NCBI GenBank assembly: GCA_030704615.1
Contig: JAKLZA010000126.1
Coordinates: forward strand, 1-25,000
Length of the DNA: 25,000 nt
Source: Takakia lepidozioides
Taxonomy: Eukaryota > Streptophyta > Takakiopsida > Takakiales > Takakiaceae
Reading direction: 5' to 3'
How positions within the stretch are numbered: position 1 is the stretch's first letter; each line of letters starts with the position of its first letter. Positions 18,718 through 25,000 of this stretch are shown here, one piece after another. Under the pieces are notes generated by a model. That model worked only from the letters and a program-made list of their open reading frames with translations. It was not told where the DNA came from and made no database searches. The translations under genes were made by a program, and so were the position numbers.

Positions 18718-20497
18718 ACAATAGGTGTGGTGTCCAATGGAGACAATTGAGGTGGTCCTGGTGCAATCCCCGCACTCTCCTCCTCTCCTGACGGTACAAA
18801 AGCCTCCACCCAGGCTTGTTGCACCCGTCGATCAGCATCCCGCTGCAAATCCTTGCTCGTGCCCCACAATGGAGTCTGAGCAACCATGGTAGGCAACTCC
18901 GCCATACCATACATGTCATCCTGCTCTCCGGAGGTGGTACATCCTCTGAATGAGCGTTGCCCTCAAGCAACTCTCTAGGCCAACTCACTGCCGCTGTGAA
19001 TGCTGCTAGTGTCGGCATCTTGCCTCGCTGGGCAACCGCAACTCCTCCTATGAACGTCACAGGGAGCTGCACACGCCGGCCCTCCCCTGACTGCCATGCA
19101 GGCCTATAGGAAGCTGACTCCTCCCAAAAATCCAGGGTGAAGCCCATGGGGTACAACACTGCCCCACCAACCAGGACATCGTATGAGACCGCGTCTGTCA
19201 CAATGGCCTTGGCTCGCATCACTGAGCCATCTGTAGGGTGATCCGGCCGTAGTCTGATAGCCAACTCACGCCGTGTCATGCCCCGAGCCTGCTCCGATCC
19301 TCCCAGAGACGTCTGTATCTGGAAAGGACAAGGCTCCATATCCGCCTCCGTGAGGCCCAAGCCTGCAATAGCAGCTCTGCCCAGCATCAATGGCTGAGCT
19401 CCCGAGTCCAACAAGACCCGCAGTGGCCGGTACCTCTTGCCTGCCGGTCCACTCAAACAGAAAATGCCATCCTGGTTGTCTAACATGACAACTCCAGGTG
19501 TCACCATGGCGCGCTCAATGGCTGGCCTAGCTGGCAGCTCCATCAACCTGGCAGCTGCAGCTTGCCATGGCGCCGCCGTGGCAGTCTTGACCCTCAAATC
19601 CGAGGATCCCTCCGGCACTACACCTCCCACTATCTCCGCAGAAGATGAAGTAACCTCCCCACTCTCACAGAGTGTAGCTGCCAGCCTGAACACCTCAGCT
19701 GGTCTTACCCCCGGCGTCGCAATCATGGTAGCCGAGAACAATGGAGCCTGGCACACAGATGTGGCCGCTCCTAGCAGCACACTAGCTGCCGTAGCCTTGG
19801 CAACACTAGGTAGTGGTGCTACCCGTGTAGCTCTCCCCAATGGCATAGTAACCTCCGCCTCGGTAACAGTCGGGCGAGAACTAGGTGCCATGGATGGCGT
19901 CGACACTGTCTCCGCCAATGTGAATGACTGAGGAAGCCTAGCCTGACGGCTTGCCTCCCCACGCTGTGGATCCAACTCCACCTCTGCACCTCGTGGCTCA
20001 GGAACTCGTGCTGCTCCTCGAGTCACGGCTGCAGCAGACTCCACCTGCACTAGTGGTAGTGCTGCTCCACACATGAATCCCATGCCTCCCATATCTCCTC
20101 CCTCAGGAGCAGGAGGTGGACCATCCGGCCTTAGAGCCGGTACCACCTGAGCTGTAGCCATGGCAGCGAGCCTCTGCTCTAGCTGCTGAAGCCGGTTGGC
20201 CATGCCTTGGTCAACACCCTGACCTCCGCGTCCTTGGCCATGTTGAGCTTGCCCTTGGCCTGCACCTCGTGGCTGGCCACCTCGTCCTCTCTGGGCTGCT
20301 CCACCTCGCCCCCGGCCACCATTGTTCCCTTGGAACTGGCCTGGGCGCAACTCAGGATGCAAACCATAACACTGGGCCTCTCCATGCCCGTGCTTGCCAC
20401 AATGCCCACACTGCAACTGTGCAGGCTGTGCATGTGCCGGCCCTTTGCCCCCTCTGGGCAATCCTTCTTGACATGGGGTCCTCCACATGTCCAGCAC
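18701..20497 (-). CDS. Second zinc knuckle, linker and aspartic protease
   Basis: The open frame of 598 codons begins out of frame inside the first zinc knuckle of gag. It contains a canonical CCHC knuckle (CGHCGKHGHGEAQC), a Gly/Arg/Gln-rich stretch (RGRGGAAQRGRGG, RNA-binding type), a long Ala/Pro/Thr-rich linker, then the protease RVLLDSGAQPLML (DSG at 19400-19408) and, further on, a flap and KAIVTDAVSYDVLVGG-type core. The active site is a single DSG as expected for a retroviral-type homodimeric protease. The true end is near 18914, where the frame changes and a Gln/Glu-rich linker (SKDLQRDADRRVQQAW) leads into the methyltransferase; residues after that point in this frame are not meaningful. 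Confidence 0.85.
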   Translation of the reverse strand: MLDMWRTPCQEGLPRGGKGPAHAQPAQLQCGHCGKHGHGEAQCYGLHPELRPGQFQGNNGGRGRGGAAQRGRGGQPRGAGQGQAQHGQGRGGQGVDQGMANRLQQLEQRLAAMATAQVVPALRPDGPPPAPEGGDMGGMGFMCGAALPLVQVESAAAVTRGAARVPEPRGAEVELDPQRGEASRQARLPQSFTLAETVSTPSMAPSSRPTVTEAEVTMPLGRATRVAPLPSVAKATAASVLLGAATSVCQAPLFSATMIATPGVRPAEVFRLAATLCESGEVTSSSAEIVGGVVPEGSSDLRVKTATAAPWQAAAARLMELPARPAIERAMVTPGVVMLDNQDGIFCLSGPAGKRYRPLRVLLDSGAQPLMLGRAAIAGLGLTEADMEPCPFQIQTSLGGSEQARGMTRRELAIRLRPDHPTDGSVMRAKAIVTDAVSYDVLVGGAVLYPMGFTLDFWEESASYRPAWQSGEGRRVQLPVTFIGGVAVAQRGKMPTLAAFTAAVSWPRELLEGNAHSEDVPPPESRMTCMVWRSCLPWLLRLHCGARARICSGMLIDGCNKPGWRLLYRQERRRVRGLHQDHLNCLHWTPHLLCGSIG

Positions 20498-21617
20498 ACC
20501 ACATCCGCCCGTTGTTGGCCAGCAAATGAAGGGAGAGACCCCTGCATCTGAGGTCCTCTCTGCCCTTCCCTGAGCTTCACCTGAGCCCCCTTGTTGCCTT
20601 GAGCACGTTGAGGTAGTGGTTGGCTAGGAGCACCACTACCCCGTGGTGTCTCCTTAGCAAATCCCACCATGACCACTCGTTCCTCCACCATGTTGAGCTC
20701 TATCCGCTCTGCCAGCAAAAACACATTTGCTAAGGTGGGTTGGGCCGCTTGTAGGAGAGTTGCATCCCGCACCCTTCTCCTCAGCTCCTTGTCCAATATC
20801 CCATACCAGAATTGGACTGCCTGAGCTTCCGTAACCCCTTGGGTTACATTTATCAAGCGCCTCATGCGAGTGAAAGCCTCCCTCAAGCTCTCGGTCGGCT
20901 TCCGTTGGAACTCTTGCAAGCTCCGCAACTTCTCTGTCCTCACCCCTTGGTAGTTCCCTCTCAACTCTTCGAAGAACTCCACAACAGGGTTGAAGGCAGG
21001 CACGGGTGCTAGTGCTGGTGCGGTAGTGGCTTGGGTGGACGTCGTAGCTACTGTACCACCAGTCCCACTGCTACTTGCTGAAGCTGCCGGTGCAGCGGCA
21101 GGTGTAGCCACTGCCCTCGTGGCTCTAGTGCCCCTAGTGATGGAGACATAGTCGGGTGACCAGTACATCCTCCACTCCTCGATCTCAACCTCATGCCCCC
21201 GCCTGAACTCATGGTAATCATCCATAGGCGGCCCCTCAAGGTGCTGAAACAGCCCCTTCCATGCCATGAAAGGCGTAAATAGTTGTGGATTGCGCATTTG
21301 CTGCAAATCACACCAACTATCAAACTCTTGGATAAAATCATCCAACTCGATGGTGCCCACCGCCCCAGAGTACCTTCGTGGCCCCTTGGTAGCTCCATAC
21401 ATCTCCTCCATTGTGTCCCACAACAATGGCAAAGAAACAACTTGCACCGCCGGTATGAGTCCTCCTGATTCACAATCCGAATCAGAACCTTCCGTAGAAG
21501 ACACAGGAGGTGAAGGTGGCCTAAACCGCACACCTCGTCTCGTGTACCCACTAGTAGGCTAGTGCTCGAACCGGCACTGTCCCCAGCAACTAGTGGCACC
21601 TCCGTGTTGACACTCAA
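20179..21617 (-). CDS. Gag polyprotein with first zinc knuckle
   Basis: The main frame starts at ATG 21531, but an ATG at 21617 in another frame (MSVNTEVPLVAGDSAG) joins naturally near 21545 if one base is allowed for, so the real start is probably 21617. A capsid-like Retrotrans_gag region lies around VVEFFEELRGNYQGVRTEKL, LQEFQRKPTESLREAFTRM and AVQFWYGILDKELRRRV. Upstream is a Ser/Thr/Ala-rich stretch. The first knuckle, CWTCGGPHVKKDC, has the CX2CX3HX4C spacing seen in several plant gypsy gags. After this knuckle the frame is lost and the second knuckle is read in the -1 frame. Residues between about 20450 and 20179 in the gag frame are probably not translated product. Gag packages the RNA and forms the virus-like particle. 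Confidence 0.85.
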
Positions 21618-22309
21618 CCGGTCATGAACATGTCCCTAACCCCTCTCCACAAGGTAACCGGGTAGAGAACCTGTTGCGGCTTATGGTTTGGAATACTAAG
21701 TTCCTAACATAGCCTACACCTGTACCTGCATCCACCGCAAGCACTCCTATGGTTGGCTGGTCATCACCTCCAACCTCACCACAGGAGAAACAATGATGGT
21801 CTGGCTGGTCATCACCCCAGCCTCACCATCGACAGCATGCTCTAGGACTGGCCGGTGATCAAATCCGGACCAATCACCTATAAAAACAAGCGCCCACACA
21901 AAACTAGCATGGCGCACAGTCAAGCATGCAGGTATGGAGGGGATCCAAACACAAGAAATCAGAACGACAACTCCCCCACACCAAAAACAACTCACGGTGT
22001 TGCTCCTGCAAGGACACCCCAGCCCAAACCCGGACTGACTCTTGCCTCCACCTACGGAAAGGTCTTGGCCTAATGAGAGGGTGGAAACTACGAGGAAGAG
22101 AAGCTAAAGCAATGCCTAACCCCAGCATGCCCTCATCCCAACACTCTTCCTCTCCTCTCTTCCCTCACTTGCATGACCATGGGAATATCATGAAGATACT
22201 CCTCAAACCGCCCTCCACGAGCTTCAAAATTCGGCCTTCAGACCACATGCCAGTCCTTAGGCAGTCCACCAGTGAGTCGTTTCATTCACAGTTTGTCACA
22301 ATGTCCACA

Positions 22310-22650
22310 TTTCACAACATCTTTTTGCAACATTTTTTTCAACAGTCACACAGGTTCCACACACACACAGCCCGTTTGTCACATTGTTCACACACACACA
22401 ACACACAGCCCGTTCACACACATCACACACAGTTTTCACAGGCCCCACAGTCACAGCCCGTTCCCACAGGCAGTCACAGCCCTTTTCACAGCCCCTCACA
22501 TCACAGCCCCAAAGGCCTCAGGCACGGCCACACAGTCACAGCCCCTCTCACAGCCCCTCACAGCCCCACAGGCCACACAGCCTGTGTCACAGCCCCACAG
22601 GCACATTCACAGTTCCCACACACAGCCCGTCAGCCCGTCACAGCCCCATC
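22310..22650. repeat. CACAG/CACAGCCC low-complexity tract
   Basis: It is a dense run of CACACA, CACAGCCC, CAGTCACAGCCC and similar units. Frames across it encode only His/Ser/Pro-rich simple sequence (for example SHSPFHSPSHHSP) and are not credible genes. On the transcribed strand it is a GGGCTGTG-rich tract. Confidence 0.85.
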
Positions 22651-23104
22651 CATGGCCGCTCTGGCAGTTTAGCCATTTCTCCAAGGGGTTTAGCCACGCC
22701 AAGCTAGGGTTTGTGTCTCTTGGACTCTAGGCTTCTTTCCACCGAGCTATGGCGGCTGTGAGGAAATCAGCAAGGTATTCTTGCTCTTTCGGCTCCCACA
22801 CACCACCATAGTAGCCCTAAGCCATGAGGTGGTTGCCACAAACCAAGCCTTCTTTCTCACTTAGCCTCCCCAAACACGCCACTAAACTCAATGGCAAACA
22901 ACCAAGCCCTGCTGGTTCCCAGCCCTTGTGAGCACTCATTCAAGCACTCTCCTTGGCCATAGCATCTGTCTTAGAGCCTATTCCAGCCCCCTACACCTGC
23001 TGCTTCAAGAGTTGCGCTCCCTTCAAGCTTGAAGTTGAAACCCCAACTCACATAGGCCCTACAAGTGCTTTTCTTTCACTCCAAGTGGAAACCAGCCCTA
23101 GACC

Positions 23105-23500
23105 TTCCGTTCTAGCTCTCTAAAGCTTGAAAACAAGAGCCTCAATGGGCTGAAGGCATGCACATGCCCCACTCTCACCATAAGAGAATCAGCTCCTTTG
23201 CTTCATTTCTTGCACCCACAAACCTGAAAATACAAGCTTCAGCAGGCTGAAAGCATGCTCCACATGCCCTACAGGGAAACCAGCCCCTTCCTTCCTTTCT
23301 TGCACTCCCAACCTGAAAGTGCAAGCCTTCACCAGGCTGATAGCATGCTCCACACATGCATTGCCCTCACATAAGGGAAGTCAGCCCTTCCCTCTTCCTT
23401 GCTTGCCCTCCAAGCTTGAAGATGGAAGCTTCAATGAGCTGAATACATGCTCCACACATGCAACCTCTTCACACAAGAGATATCAGCCCCCTATCTTGGC
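23105..23500. repeat. Imperfect tandem repeat, four units of about 90-100 bp
   Basis: Each unit contains CTTGAA or CCTGAA, then CAAGCTTCA, AGGCTGAAAGCATGCTCCAC, ACATGC and a block ending in TCAGCCC plus a C/T-rich tail. Unit starts are near 23126, 23223, 23312 and 23413. Units differ by substitutions and small indels, so the array is not recent. Confidence 0.7.
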
Positions 23501-24121
23501 TCCTTGGCTCCTTGATGCTCTCTAAGACAAGACTAAGCACTCCACAGCCTTTGCCAAGCTCCTGAAACCCTAAGGCTTACATTTCCAGCCACAAGACACT
23601 CTTGTGGTGCAAGAGCTCTTCTTCCAAGCTCTGAAACCCTAGGTGCACATTCCATGGCCTTGCCGCACCTCTTAGCTCCTGTTCCAGCCCTGCTCTTGAG
23701 CCCTCTCAATGCTGAAGCTCGAGATTGAAACCCAATCTCACCATACTCCACAAAGTGCACTGATTTGCCCCAAGCCAAATCAGCCCTTTCGCTTGGTCTT
23801 GCAATCCTTCACACAATGAAAGCTCGCATTCCCAAGTCCAGTTCTCAGCTTTGCCACCAAAGCCACTATAACCTGCTCTTGACTGGTCCTCTTCCCAATC
23901 GTGCTTGCTCATGCATGTACACAATCTGAAACCATCAAGGTGCTCTGGAATTACCTGCAGCATGGTGCTTTCATCTCTGAAGCTGAAGATCGAATGCCAA
24001 GGTCTACCACCTCGTAACCCACATCGCCTCCGCTTCTAACAACCAAGAGCTCCACGGTGCTCCTTGCATAACAACTTGGTTTCTCTCATTCTCAAGCAAA
24101 AACCACAAGTGCTACAACTAA

Positions 24122-24148
24122 CTCGTATCTGGCACTCACAGATACGAG
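24122..24148. other. Hairpin next to the primer-binding site
   Basis: CTCGTATCTG (24122-24131) and CAGATACGAG (24139-24148) form a perfect 10-bp stem with a 7-base loop GCACTCA. It adjoins, and by one base overlaps, the presumed primer-binding site. Structured RNA around the primer site is known to matter in self-priming elements such as Tf1. Confidence 0.65.
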
Positions 24149-24163
24149 CTCATCTTTCTCGAG
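24148..24163 (-). other. Putative self-priming primer-binding site
   Basis: On the minus strand the 16 bases directly after the 5' LTR are CTCGAGAAAGATGAGC. They are exactly complementary to GCTCATCTTTCTCGAG inside the same LTR (24319-24334, minus strand; also 13716-13731 in the left LTR). The complementarity stops precisely at the LTR boundary. The site does not resemble the usual plant tRNA-iMet site (TGGTATCAGAGC). This is the arrangement expected if the RNA folds back to prime its own reverse transcription. Confidence 0.55.
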
Positions 24164-24479
24164 TGATAAAGAAGAAGAATACAAGCACGAGCTCACAAAG
24201 CTGAAGCATAAACTCATGCATATATAACCTCATCACTCAAATACAAGTCAAGCCAAGTGCACCCCACGCCATGGGGAATCCACACTACGGCGCCATAGCT
24301 AGGCGCGGTGAGGCTCAACTCGAGAAAGATGAGCCTCCCGCGCTTGCCGTGAAGATAACCACTCTAGGGCCTAAATCTTCCTTGACCCTGGATTGACACT
24401 TGGGCCAATTCCAAATGTCAATATGTAAAAGCTAGCTATTTCCTAGCTAGTTTCACACTAGTGGTAAAATAACTTGACA
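24164..24479 (-). repeat. Right long terminal repeat (5' LTR, 316 bp)
   Basis: It matches 13563-13877 with about 98-99% identity and the same TG...CA ends. Inside it, GAGGCTCA (24310-24317) and TGAGCCTC (24330-24337) form an 8-bp stem around the self-complementary segment. On the minus strand a TATATATG lies near 24208-24216, and a weaker TTATCTT lies about 25-30 bases upstream of the 24334 self-complementary segment, so the transcription start cannot be fixed. Confidence 0.9.
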
Positions 24480-25000
24480 AAGGGTTAAGCACCCATTTGG
24501 CCCATTTTGGACGTTTGTATTTATTTTTGGGCTTTGTTTTTCTGAGAGAATGGACCCCACATTTTGACAATGGGAGGCCAGCCACATGGCGCACAAGATT
24601 CCAATGAGCGATTAGGTTTTTTTTCTTGGTTAGGGTTTTCGAACTTTGGCCGGGTAGGGAGTGGGATTGGTTTCTATGGCGCTTCTTGCTTGCTCCCCGC
24701 ATTTTTCATCTCTCACCTTCCCCGAGCTAGCACTAAGCTGAAGTAGGATAGAACATAAATTTGGGGGAAGCTCTTGCGTGCAAATGAAAGGTATGTAGAA
24801 AAAGGCAAATATTATTATTTCACAAAGAGGGACTCAATTGCACTCTCTTATTTGCAATTTTGACCCCATCTGATTTGACCAAGTGTCACCTCCTCTATTT
24901 TTTTCCAAATTTGTTTTTTCTATTTGATTTGGATGCAAGATCCCGTCACAATGAAGAGGGAGCAGATTTGGCAAATTTGCAGTTCATCCCATCATCCAAA
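24480..25000. other. Right flank of the retrotransposon
   Basis: It is A/T-rich sequence with no supported gene, RNA gene or palindrome copy. A minus-strand frame at 24436-24702 overlaps the LTR and has no recognisable features. The sequence does not resume the third methyltransferase gene copy that the element interrupts on the left. Confidence 0.55.

Larger units (their letters stand above)
21618..24147 (-). other. Long untranslated leader between 5' LTR and gag
   Basis: About 2.5 kb lies between the primer-binding region and gag. It has no domain-bearing frame on either strand. It contains a CACAG-rich low-complexity tract (22310-22650) and a four-copy tandem repeat (23105-23500). A CTGGTCATCACC motif occurs twice at about 21759 and 21806. 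Leaders of this length are common in large plant gypsy elements and may hold packaging signals. Confidence 0.6.
13563..24479 (-). mobile_element. Ty3/gypsy LTR retrotransposon carrying a cytosine methyltransferase
   Basis: The element lies on the minus strand between direct repeats 13563-13877 and 24164-24479. Domains in transcription order are gag (from 21617), two CCHC knuckles, aspartic protease (DSG at about 19400), C5 cytosine methyltransferase, reverse transcriptase (YIDD at about 16740), RNase H and integrase (ending at about 14470). RT before RNase H before integrase is the Ty3/gypsy order. No chromodomain is seen. No matching 5-bp target duplication is found: ACACAA lies left and AAGGG right. 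The coding part changes frame about a dozen times but has few plain nonsense codons. Its left end cuts the third methyltransferase gene copy; the expected continuation of that gene is not seen to the right. Confidence 0.9.

Noticed and set aside
19437-19931. Plus-strand frame of 164 codons opposite the protease linker
   Set aside because: It is Ala/Ser/Thr-rich shadow coding caused by the GC-rich linker on the minus strand. The minus strand carries the DSG protease motif.
21926-22730. His/Ser/Pro-rich proteins across the CACAG tract
   Set aside because: Three frames give similar simple-sequence proteins, which is typical of a microsatellite-like tract and not of a gene.
24436-24702. Small minus-strand gene next to the right LTR
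   Set aside because: It starts outside and ends inside the LTR, has no start context or domain, and is short enough to be chance.

Overview
The window looks like nuclear DNA of a streptophyte (charophyte) green alga, possibly Chara-like. This is inferred from GT-AG introns, AATAAA signals, plant-type Ty3/gypsy pol motifs, and a Ty3/gypsy element carrying a C5 cytosine methyltransferase, an arrangement published for charophytes and dinoflagellates. No database search was possible, so species and novelty are unproven.

Layout. (1) 1-1750, minus strand: a Cys/His-rich, transposase-like gene that runs off the left edge after an apparent frameshift. (2) About 1890-3760: a long non-coding array of a 14-20 bp palindrome (core TTTCGGCGCCGAAA) repeated about every 63 bp. 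(3) 4155-9316, plus strand: a gene of about nine exons. Its N-terminal half looks like a ParB/sulfiredoxin-type domain (DGNHR). Its C-terminal half has the order of a beta-class DNA amino-methyltransferase: a DIPDG motif-IV-like site, then a conserved RSPAFIQTLMET block, then a glycine-rich SAM-binding motif. More palindromes lie in three of its introns and in its 3' flank (9560-9850, about 66 bp apart). (4) 10146-12487: a broken tandem copy of only the methyltransferase half. (5) 12793-13387: a shorter, more damaged third copy, starting next to a scrap of LINE reverse transcriptase and cut off by a retrotransposon.

(6) 13563-24479, minus strand: a Ty3/gypsy LTR retrotransposon in the order gag, zinc knuckles, protease, DNMT3/DRM-like C5 cytosine methyltransferase, reverse transcriptase, RNase H, integrase. 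Its long repeats (315 and 316 bp) are almost identical, yet the coding region changes frame about a dozen times. Immediately inside the 5' LTR is a 16-base sequence exactly complementary to part of the LTR, which suggests self-priming as in Tf1/sushi elements rather than tRNA priming. The left end is complex: a U3-like segment lies on both sides of the left LTR.

The common theme is DNA modification. Two unrelated methyltransferase families sit side by side, one in an intron-bearing gene family surrounded by phased palindromes, the other captured inside a retrotransposon.
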